Below, piece by piece: positions 17,216 to 24,581 of a stretch of DNA of 64,000 nt (the stretch's first letter is position 1; the number at the start of each line of letters is the position of its first letter). Made by a program: the position numbers and the translations under genes. A model generated the notes under the pieces. It did no database searches, was not told the DNA's origin, and saw only the letters and a list, made by a program, of their open reading frames with translations. This DNA is from Paenibacillus sp. FSL R5-0345 (GTDB lineage Bacteria > Bacillota > Bacilli > Paenibacillales > Paenibacillaceae): the NCBI RefSeq assembly GCF_000758585.1, contig NZ_CP009281.1:5270001-5334000 (forward strand), written 5' to 3'.

Positions 17216-18100
17216 TTAACCCTTTAGGGAGCCAACCGTAAGTCCTTTAACGAAAAACCGCTGAAAAAACGGGAAGATCACCAGCATCGGTCCACCGGCC
17301 AGCACAGCGATCGCCATCCGCGCCGAATTGTTAGGGAAACTCGCCAGATCAATGCCGAGCTGCTGCGTAAATTCCGAGTTCGTAGTCAGAAACTCAATAC
17401 TGTTGAGCGTCCGAACCAGCAGGAGCTGCAACGGAACTTTATTAGGATCGTCAATGTATAACATCGCGTTGAACCATTCGTTCCAGTACGTAAATGAAAT
17501 CAGGAGACCCAGCGTAGCCAGTGCTGGCGTCGACAGCGGCAAAATAATCTTGAAGAAAATGCGGAATTCCCGCGCTCCGTCAATTTTGGCTGATTCAATG
17601 ATCTCAAGGGGAATTTTGGACATGAAGCCCTTCATGACCATGATGTTAAACGGTGACAGCAGGATAGGAAGAATCAGCGCCAGCAGGCTATCTTTCAGAT
17701 GCAGATATTGCGTAATGAGAATGTAGGAAGGAACGAGTCCCCCGCTAAACAGCATGGTGAAAAATACATAAAATGTTGTCACCCGGTTATACCGATAATC
17801 CTGCCTTGAAATGACGTATGCGGTCATCGCAGTCAGCAGCAGCCCGGCTAATGCGCCAATCACGGTCACCATGAGCGTCACTCCGTAAGCCCGGAGCAGA
17901 ATGTCGGGAGCGTCCAGCAGATAACGATAGGCATCCAGACTGAACGATTTAGGGAGAAACTGATACCCGTTTTCGGTCAGCGACTTTTCATCCGTAAGCG
18001 ACACTGCTATAACGAGCAAAAAAGGCAGGACGACCACCAGTGAAAGCACCGTAAACAGCAGGTTAATGAATAGCTTGGAAAATTCGAATTTCTTGGACAC
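17216..18100 (-). CDS. Sugar ABC transporter permease (LplC/YtcP-like)
   Basis: A 294-residue inner-membrane permease of the CUT1 family (MalG/LplC side) with six predicted transmembrane segments. The cytoplasmic coupling loop that contacts the ATPase is present as EIIESAKIDGAREFRIFFKI. The C-terminus FFQRFFVKGLTVGSLKG is characteristic of this group. GTG 18100 is the likely start, with AAGGAGG (18111-18117) overlapping the stop of the upstream permease gene, so the permeases are translated as a pair. It should form a heterodimeric channel with that permease, fed by the downstream lipoprotein. Confidence 0.93.
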   Translation of the reverse strand: MSKKFEFSKLFINLLFTVLSLVVVLPFLLVIAVSLTDEKSLTENGYQFLPKSFSLDAYRYLLDAPDILLRAYGVTLMVTVIGALAGLLLTAMTAYVISRQDYRYNRVTTFYVFFTMLFSGGLVPSYILITQYLHLKDSLLALILPILLSPFNIMVMKGFMSKIPLEIIESAKIDGAREFRIFFKIILPLSTPALATLGLLISFTYWNEWFNAMLYIDDPNKVPLQLLLVRTLNSIEFLTTNSEFTQQLGIDLASFPNNSARMAIAVLAGGPMLVIFPFFQRFFVKGLTVGSLKG

Positions 18101-18115
18101 TTTCTGGGCACCTCC

Positions 18116-19102
18116 TTACCATAAGGAATGATCGGGATTGATTCTGCGCACGATTCGGTTTGCACTCAGCACCAGCACCAGACCGACAACCGATTGATAG
18201 AAACCTGTAGCCGCAGACATACTCACATTGCCGACTTCGCGCAGCGCACGGTACACATAGGTGTCAATGATATCAGTAGAACCGTAGAGAAAGCCTGAGT
18301 TATTCGGTATAAAATAATGCAGGCCAAAGTCGCCGCGGAACATGTTGCCAATGGACAGGATCAGCATAATAATGACCAGCGGAGCCAGCAGCGGAATGGT
18401 GATTTTGAACGCCATCTGCCTTTTGGTTGCCCCGTCTATCCGCGCCGCCTCGTAATATTCGCTGTTAATACCTATGATGCCGGCAAAATAAATCAGCGTG
18501 TTGAACCCTACCACTTTCCATAATTGAACCAGGATAAGAATCACCGGCCACGGTGTAGCATTCTGATACCAACTTACCGTGTCCAGACCGAAGGATTCCA
18601 GCGTACGATTGATAAAGCCGTCAGAATGGTTCAAAAAGGCGTACGCCACGTAACCCACCAGTACCCAGGAAAGAAAGTGGGGCAGAAACAAGGCTGTCTG
18701 GTAGAACTTGCTCCACTTTGCCTTGATTTCGTTCATGAGAATCGCCAGCAGCAGCGCTGCCGAGGTGCCTACCAGAATGTAAGCGGTGTTATAAAGAACT
18801 GTATTACGGGTAATCCGCCACGCTGTGTCGGTAGTGAATAAATAACGGAAGTTATCCAGTCCTACCCACTTGCTGCCGAAGATTCCGAGATCATACCGGT
18901 AATTTTTGAAGGCGATAATCAGGCCGATCATTGGAATATAGGCAAAAATCAATTTGTACAGTAATCCCGGCAGCGAGAGTAGAAACAGCTCCCGGTTATT
19001 CCGGAAATGATGAAGCTCTCTTCCGATCCAATTCTTTTTGCGCGTTCCGGGCGGCACACCTGAATTTGCTCTTTGATCCGCTAGTGGAACCTTATTCAAC
19101 AT
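18116..19102 (-). CDS. Sugar ABC transporter permease (LplB-like)
   Basis: A 328-residue permease of the CUT1 family (MalF/LplB side) with six predicted membrane segments beginning near LFLLSLPGLLYKLIFAYIPM. The coupling loop reads YYEAARIDGATKRQMAFKIT. ATG 19102 is chosen because AAAGGGG lies just upstream; the frame stays open to 19174 but has no ribosome site there. It is the first gene of the importer unit, about 290 bases after the sensor-regulator gene, with that gene's terminator in between. It therefore needs its own promoter, which I could not place with confidence. Confidence 0.92.
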   Translation of the reverse strand: MLNKVPLADQRANSGVPPGTRKKNWIGRELHHFRNNRELFLLSLPGLLYKLIFAYIPMIGLIIAFKNYRYDLGIFGSKWVGLDNFRYLFTTDTAWRITRNTVLYNTAYILVGTSAALLLAILMNEIKAKWSKFYQTALFLPHFLSWVLVGYVAYAFLNHSDGFINRTLESFGLDTVSWYQNATPWPVILILVQLWKVVGFNTLIYFAGIIGINSEYYEAARIDGATKRQMAFKITIPLLAPLVIIMLILSIGNMFRGDFGLHYFIPNNSGFLYGSTDIIDTYVYRALREVGNVSMSAATGFYQSVVGLVLVLSANRIVRRINPDHSLW

Positions 19103-19334
19103 AACCAAAGCCCCTTCCTTTCCTTCCTTAGCTGCAGCTGTTTGCCTGTGTTCCAGGCTTTGCACGACTAACAATAGCGCAGAATCAAGCTTTGGCGTTA
19201 CTGTACAATTGCAAGATTGCTGTAAAGAGGGACTGTATTGTTGCCAGTTTACTGTTCTGGCCGGGCGGAGTTGAAGCAGCGGGTAATAGAAAGATAATTT
19301 ATAGCGGGGATCTTTTAGATTCCTTTAGTTAGCA

Positions 19335-19371
19335 AAAAGCCCGCTAAATGAACAGGGTTCATTTGCGGGCT
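19335..19371 (-). terminator. Terminator after the membrane AraC regulator
   Basis: An AGCCCGC/GCGGGCT stem, extended inside by AAATGAAC/GTTCATTT with one bulged base, is followed on the minus strand by TTTTT. It begins about 24 bases after the regulator stop. Confidence 0.8.
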
Positions 19372-19394
19372 GACTTAAGTATAAATTGGACAGG

Positions 19395-21704
19395 TTATCT
19401 GCTGCGGTCAATGGCAGATTTCAGTCGGTACTCCTTCGGTGTCGTTCCATAGCGCCGTTTGAATAAACGGTAGAAATAGCTTTCATTCCCGAACCCGACC
19501 TTTTCCATAATTTCAGTTACGGTTAAGTCCTTCTGTTCCAGGCACTCTCTGGCACTGCTCAATCGCGCTGCGTTAATCTGGTCAACAACGGTCGTTCCTT
19601 CCTGCGCTTTGAAGACTTGGCCCAGATAGACGGAGCTCATCTTGAGCATGTCGGCAATCCGCTGCACATTTAGATCTGGATCGGCATAATGCTTGTCGAT
19701 AATTTCCTTCACCGTTTCTGCGAGCAGCCTGTTCTTATCTTCACGCCCGCTCTTGCGCTGCCCTGTGACCTCGCGTACAACCTCCAGAAGTACACCCTCA
19801 ATCTCATCCAGTGTCTCCTTTTCAAGAATACGCCGATTAATGGCCTGCAGGTTGTAAGGCACCGGATTGACGTTACGATTGTTCATCTCGCCAAGCGTAT
19901 TGCTTAATGTAACCGCAAGATGAAGTACCGCAGAGAACATATTTTCGAAACTGAAGCCGCCGAGCAGCTCTCTCCATTTGCGGATCGCTTGCTCCGTCTC
20001 CGCCAGATCCCCACCCTTCAGTCCTTCCGTCAGCTGCCTTTCCAGCTCCTGCGGAATGCGCAGGGATTCATTCTCCTCATTCTCCCGAAGCATTTCAGGT
20101 TCAAGCACCACTCCCTTGCCGAAAATCATCCGGTAATTGGAGTGGCGAATGGCTAGATTGTAATGCTCCGATATGCACCGGTAATCTGTGAACAATTCGC
20201 TAAGCGTAACCGTAAAGGTAATATGGTAATAGTCAAAAATAGTCTGCTGAAGCGCTCTAAAGCGCTCATCCAGCTTCGTAAGTGTCCCTGCTTCACTTCC
20301 GACGATAAAGACAAGATGGCCGCTTTTCATGTCCGCCGCTTCGCAGGACCCTTCAAGCCGCAACAGCTCCTGACCGATATTGGCAATGGCAAAGTAAAGC
20401 AGGGATTCCATCGGCAGCCCCGGATCTGCCGCAAGTCCCTGCAGATTGTCGATCTGCACCAAGGCTAGTCGCAGAGGCGACGGAAAAGCGATGTCAATTC
20501 CGTGCTGCTTTCTGATCTGCAGGAATACCTGTTCATCAATACTGCCGCTTGACCCGATCAGACTCCGCAGCTGGTAAAGCTTAGCGATATTCGACTGCGA
20601 TGCCCGTTCCAGCTCCAGACCCTTCAGCTTGCTGATCATCTCAGTTACGTTGGCCGCAATCAGCGACAGCTCATCCTTCGCCTGCGGGGCGCCGCGTACA
20701 CCCTGCGGCACCAGCGTCAGCAGCTGGCCCACCGGCTTATACAGCCGCAATGCAAAGAATACGGACAGCAGGATAGCGAGCAGGACTACAGACAGCGTGA
20801 CCGCTACCTCCGTCCATTTCATCTGCCGGACGCTGCCCAGCACAACATCGTAGTCCTGCATACTGACGATCTGCCAGTTATTCATCGCTTTGCTCAGATA
20901 AGTGACCTTATATTTCCTTTCTCCATTCGTATAGTTAAAAGAATTAAGAACCGTATCCGAGGAGGAAATCCGCGGCAGCAAATCCGCCTTGATGTTAAGC
21001 CCGTCAGGCAGCTGCCCGTTGGTAGAAATAAGCACCTCGCCTTCGCTGTCCGTGATAAAGAGCACATCATTTTCCCGTTCCGCTACATGATTAAGCGCTT
21101 TCATGTTATCCAGCATCCAACCCGGCTTCACCGTTAAAATCAGCACATTGTCATTGATAGAACCAAGAGACTCCCCGTCATAAATGAATGTAGCAAACAC
21201 ATCAATCCCCCCGTCCTTTCCGTCAAGGTCCAGCGGAATCAGCTGCAGCTTCGGCAGATCAGCCCGGGAGTTCATGTATTTCTTCAAGGAATCGTAAAGA
21301 AGACTATTGTTAATTTCATGATTCAGCGAGGAGAAGAACCGGTGCTGGGCACCGTTGTAAAAGACAGCTGCATGCAAATACGGGGAAGCCGCCACTGTAT
21401 GGTTTAGGCGCTCGATCTTGAGAATGCTCTGTTTGTAATCTGCGCCGGACTTCAGCGCGAGCAGCTCTTCATCATTATAAAGAGATACTGCCAGATCCTT
21501 AACGATACCATTCATATTCTCTATATTGTAGTTAATTTGGGTAAGCAGCTTCCGGTCGGCTTCGTTCTGCAGGCTAAGTACCTTGCCGCGGGCGCTCGAG
21601 TTCACAACCAGCGAAGCGACCGCCAGAACGGCGACAACAAGCATAAAGCTGAGCAAAATCCGCTGTAGATATTTGCGCGAACGGATTGTCTGCAGTACAT
21701 TCAT
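19395..21704 (-). CDS. Membrane-bound AraC-family regulator with extracellular sensor
   Basis: A 769-residue regulator of the membrane-sensor AraC type that is common in Paenibacillus. A first membrane helix (about residues 17-36, LLSFMLVVAVLAVASLVV) and a second (about 300-320, VAVTLSVVLLAILLSVFFAL) bracket a Cache-like extracellular domain. A HAMP-like linker and a poorly conserved middle follow. The last 100 residues are the AraC DNA-binding domain: DLNVQRIADMLKMSSVYLGQ and LTVTEIMEKVGFGNESYFYR. It probably senses an external oligosaccharide or the loaded lipoprotein and switches on the importer operon downstream. ATG 21704 follows GGGAGTGAGG. Confidence 0.9.
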   Translation of the reverse strand: MNVLQTIRSRKYLQRILLSFMLVVAVLAVASLVVNSSARGKVLSLQNEADRKLLTQINYNIENMNGIVKDLAVSLYNDEELLALKSGADYKQSILKIERLNHTVAASPYLHAAVFYNGAQHRFFSSLNHEINNSLLYDSLKKYMNSRADLPKLQLIPLDLDGKDGGIDVFATFIYDGESLGSINDNVLILTVKPGWMLDNMKALNHVAERENDVLFITDSEGEVLISTNGQLPDGLNIKADLLPRISSSDTVLNSFNYTNGERKYKVTYLSKAMNNWQIVSMQDYDVVLGSVRQMKWTEVAVTLSVVLLAILLSVFFALRLYKPVGQLLTLVPQGVRGAPQAKDELSLIAANVTEMISKLKGLELERASQSNIAKLYQLRSLIGSSGSIDEQVFLQIRKQHGIDIAFPSPLRLALVQIDNLQGLAADPGLPMESLLYFAIANIGQELLRLEGSCEAADMKSGHLVFIVGSEAGTLTKLDERFRALQQTIFDYYHITFTVTLSELFTDYRCISEHYNLAIRHSNYRMIFGKGVVLEPEMLRENEENESLRIPQELERQLTEGLKGGDLAETEQAIRKWRELLGGFSFENMFSAVLHLAVTLSNTLGEMNNRNVNPVPYNLQAINRRILEKETLDEIEGVLLEVVREVTGQRKSGREDKNRLLAETVKEIIDKHYADPDLNVQRIADMLKMSSVYLGQVFKAQEGTTVVDQINAARLSSARECLEQKDLTVTEIMEKVGFGNESYFYRLFKRRYGTTPKEYRLKSAIDRSR

Positions 21705-21762
21705 GTGTCCTCACTCCCTGATTTTAGGGTGACCTTAATATAATCCCGCCTTGTTTTGCTTG

Positions 21763-22527
21763 TCAATCCGTGTTTTCGCGGGCCGCCTCCCGCGAATCCT
21801 CTGTATCCGACAGCTTATCCAGCTCTGCGTGGAACAAATCCCGCAGAAGTATGCGTGCTATAACCCTATGTCCTGATACATCCGGATGGATACCGTCGCC
21901 ATATCTATACGAGGCATTAACCGACCTCTCATGCCGGATATGCTCCAGCAGCGGTGTGCGCAGATCGATGACACCATCAGCGGGACAGCCCCCGCTTAGC
22001 AGCCAGTCCGCATAACGCTCCAGCACATGATCGTAATCTCTGTAGGGCACCAAATAGCTGAAATCATCCGCTTCCGCCGGCTGCAGCGTACCGTTCATTG
22101 ACGGGGCGTCGAATGGCGGCGGTGTCATCAGCACGGCTTTGGCCCCTGCTTCCCGAATTTGTGTGCTCAGCCGCAGCATCCCCGCCTGATAGGCTGCAAA
22201 ACGTTCTTCCGAAAAGGGATGATAAATCCCGTCATTCATCCCGTAGCAGGCTACGACCACACTGGGAGAGGCTTCCTTAAGCTCTCTTGACAGCCGGTTA
22301 TGTACACAGGGCCGTGGAAAAGGATGAGTGGCTTCGCTAAGTCCCGAAGCCGTCTCGCTGGGAACACCGCAAGGGACCAGTTCTACCGTCCAATCCGGAC
22401 GGTGCACCTGCAGCCACTCCCTAGTTAAGCGGATATATAGACCGTCAGCCGTAATGCTGTCCCCTAGAAATAGAATCTGGGAATCTGCGGAATCTTTTGT
22501 TACCTTGTCAGTAAATAGATGCAACAT
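21763..22527 (-). CDS. SGNH/GDSL-family hydrolase
   Basis: A 254-residue SGNH hydrolase, probably a carbohydrate esterase that removes acetyl or other acyl groups from sugars. Block I is FLGDSITADG with the nucleophile Ser, block III is YGMNDG with the oxyanion Asn, and block V is GDGIHPDVSG with the catalytic Asp and His. No signal peptide, so it would act on imported oligosaccharides. ATG 22527 follows GGAGGG at about 7 bases; the frame extends to 22590 but without a ribosome site. It sits 58 bases before the sensor-regulator gene on the same strand. A coding-like tail lies just upstream. Confidence 0.87.
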   Translation of the reverse strand: MLHLFTDKVTKDSADSQILFLGDSITADGLYIRLTREWLQVHRPDWTVELVPCGVPSETASGLSEATHPFPRPCVHNRLSRELKEASPSVVVACYGMNDGIYHPFSEERFAAYQAGMLRLSTQIREAGAKAVLMTPPPFDAPSMNGTLQPAEADDFSYLVPYRDYDHVLERYADWLLSGGCPADGVIDLRTPLLEHIRHERSVNASYRYGDGIHPDVSGHRVIARILLRDLFHAELDKLSDTEDSREAARENTD

Positions 22528-22592
22528 ATTTATCCCTCCTGACCATCGCGCAGATCTCCCGCTTGGCCGAAGCCAGGCGATGCCCCGCATTC

Positions 22593-22651
22593 TAATGGTA
22601 GCGCCGGCTGTCCTTTTCCGCCTTGACGATTTCGACCTTCTTTAGCATAAT
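22593..22651 (-). pseudogene. Coding-like tail upstream of the SGNH hydrolase gene
   Basis: On the minus strand the frame IMLKKVEIVKAEKDSRRYH ends in TAG about 65 bases before the SGNH start. It shares IMLxKVxIVKAxK with the tail at 15394-15492, and the underlying DNA is close to identical over about 30 bases. It may be the 3' remnant of a lost gene. The other strand of the same bases serves as a promoter candidate for the AraC gene at 22658. Confidence 0.35.
22623..22651 (+). promoter_or_regulatory. Promoter candidate of the rightward AraC gene
   Basis: TTGACG (22623-22628) and CATAAT (22646-22651) are 17 bases apart. Transcription would begin about 7 bases further on, at or next to the ATG at 22658, leaving no room for a leader. 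Confidence 0.5.
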
Positions 22652-22657
22652 ATGGCC

Positions 22658-23545
22658 ATGACAACCAAAATATTTGCACAGGACATCGGACTTGAACCCG
22701 GTTTCACTTTTAGAATCCAGAAATGTCCGCTGACCCATGATTACTATGTCCACAGCCATGATTTCTCCGAGCTGGTCGTCATTCTGTCGGGAAACGCCGT
22801 GCATATCATTGAGGGGAGAGAGTATCCAGTCACTGCCGGCCAGGTTTTTCTGATCCACAGCGATGTTTCCCATGGTTACAAGGATGTCGACGGCATCGAA
22901 TACTTTAATGTGATGTTCCAGCCTGAGCAGCTGCTGCATCAGTCCGAGCTCAGACTGATGCCGGGCTTTCAGGAATTATTTTACATTGAACCTTTTTACC
23001 GAAAGGAAATGTATTTCAAAGGTATGCTCTCCCTTGAAGCAGAACAACTCTTGGAGGCCACACGGCTGCTGGATAATATCCTCGAAGAGCATGACCGGCA
23101 GCCTGAAGGGTACAGGCTGATGAGCCGCACCTATTTTACTGCTTTGGTAGGCATGCTATCACGCTATTACCAAACCAGCAGCAAACACGAGGATAACAAG
23201 GCGCTGCGGATCGGTGAGACAGTCACCTATATCGAAGAGCATTTTCTACAGCCAATCACCTTGCAATCCATGGCGGATATGGCTTATATGTCAACCCGCC
23301 AGTTTCTGAGAGTCTTCACCCGCAATTATCAGACCACTCCTATGGACTATGTCATCCGTAAGCGGCTGGACTATTCCTGCACGCTGCTGCGCAGCCCCGG
23401 ACTCACGATTTCCCAGGTGGCCATGGACAGCGGCTTTCATGACCAGAACTATTACTCCCGCCAGTTCCGCAAAGTATTTAACTGTACACCCAGCGAATAC
23501 CGAGAGAGAAATCAGGAATCCTGCCGGACCCCAAGGAACTCCTAG
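22658..23545 (+). CDS. AraC-family regulator with cupin domain (RhaR/RhaS-like)
   Basis: A 295-residue AraC-type regulator. The N-terminal cupin domain has HDYYVHSHDFSELVVILSG and the turn HSDVSHGYKD. The C-terminal domain has ITLQSMADMAYMSTRQFLRV and ISQVAMDSGFHDQNYYSRQF. The order and length resemble the rhamnose regulators RhaS and RhaR, which fits a mutarotase-like gene in the cluster, but the ligand is not proven. Two starts are possible, ATG 22652 and ATG 22658. Neither has a ribosome site, and a promoter ends at 22651, so the message may be leaderless from 22658. Its stop overlaps the stop of the convergent AraC gene within CTAG. Confidence 0.88.
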   Translation: MTTKIFAQDIGLEPGFTFRIQKCPLTHDYYVHSHDFSELVVILSGNAVHIIEGREYPVTAGQVFLIHSDVSHGYKDVDGIEYFNVMFQPEQLLHQSELRLMPGFQELFYIEPFYRKEMYFKGMLSLEAEQLLEATRLLDNILEEHDRQPEGYRLMSRTYFTALVGMLSRYYQTSSKHEDNKALRIGETVTYIEEHFLQPITLQSMADMAYMSTRQFLRVFTRNYQTTPMDYVIRKRLDYSCTLLRSPGLTISQVAMDSGFHDQNYYSRQFRKVFNCTPSEYRERNQESCRTPRNS

Positions 23546-24453
23546 AGCTCCAGCGTATCGTTCACGGCAGTAGCATCTTCCTTTTGACGCAGCCGCCGCC
23601 GGTACGCTCCGGGCGTTACGCCGAATCTTGTGCTGAACAAACGTGTCATGTAGTTTGGATCGTGAATGCCCACCCGTTCGGCGATTTCGGAGATGCCCAG
23701 CACCGTACCGCTTAGCAGTTTCTTGGCTTCTTCCAGGCGCCGCTGCAGCACGTACTGTAGCGGTGTGGTTCCGATATGCTGTTTCATGCACCTCGTAATA
23801 TAATCCGCCTGGAAGTGCAGCTCCTCCTCGAGTGCGGCAAGGTTAAATGGCTGTCTCCATTGAATATCTAGATAGGCAGCGGCTGCCCGGGCCAGCCGGA
23901 CCGCCGGCTCCGGCAGGGTCGTCCGCGCACATTCCTCTTGTAGTGCCGCCAGCAGCCCAGCCAGTAGCAGATGAAGCTGGAGTGCGTTCTCAGCATTCAG
24001 CCGGCTATGGATCTCGTTCATCTCATGCAAGATCGGCTCCAATGCTTCTACGTCAACAGTGGCGTACTTAGGCATGTATAGACGCTGTTGTACAGAGGGC
24101 TCCTCATCCTCTACCGTTCCTTTGGCCAGCAGAGACGACCATGGAATGTCCTCCCGCCGGATATGAGCTGGCTTACATCCATGGATGAAGTGCACCCAGT
24201 AAATCTCCGTATCCTCCCCGCAGGCCCGATACCCATCATGCAGCAGCCCTGCCTCCAGCACCAGCAGTTTTCCCGGACCCACTGCATAATCCTTGCCCTC
24301 TTCAGTCATATAGAGTGTTCCCCGTTTGACCAGCAGCAGATCATACACGCCGAAGGTGCGGGCGAAATGCCGGTCTCCCGGCGACCAGACGGCATGTCCC
24401 ACCGTGACAAATTGCGGCAGCGGAGGTATCGCGAATTCCAGGCACAGCACCAT
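23542..24453 (-). CDS. AraC-family regulator with cupin domain
   Basis: A 303-residue AraC-type regulator with an N-terminal sugar-sensing cupin domain (GVYDLLLVKRGTLYMTEEG, then LLVLEAGLLHDGY). The C-terminal double helix-turn-helix shows FNLAALEEELHFQADYITRC and ISEIAERVGIHDPNYMTRLF. ATG 24453 follows AGGAGAG. It is divergent from the GHL6-like gene at 24582 across 128 bases, so that gene is its most likely target. It is convergent with, and overlaps by four bases, the AraC gene to the left; the two are distant paralogs rather than a recent duplication. Confidence 0.9.
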   Translation of the reverse strand: MVLCLEFAIPPLPQFVTVGHAVWSPGDRHFARTFGVYDLLLVKRGTLYMTEEGKDYAVGPGKLLVLEAGLLHDGYRACGEDTEIYWVHFIHGCKPAHIRREDIPWSSLLAKGTVEDEEPSVQQRLYMPKYATVDVEALEPILHEMNEIHSRLNAENALQLHLLLAGLLAALQEECARTTLPEPAVRLARAAAAYLDIQWRQPFNLAALEEELHFQADYITRCMKQHIGTTPLQYVLQRRLEEAKKLLSGTVLGISEIAERVGIHDPNYMTRLFSTRFGVTPGAYRRRLRQKEDATAVNDTLEL

Positions 24454-24581
24454 ATATCTCTCCTGTCAAAGTCGATTTTATGCTATTCCAAGTCTATATT
24501 ATCACTGGCTGCTCCGACAGAAAAGAGTTACATTGACTGGGAACCCGCTTTTCATCCAATTAGATAAGGGGCTGTATATCC

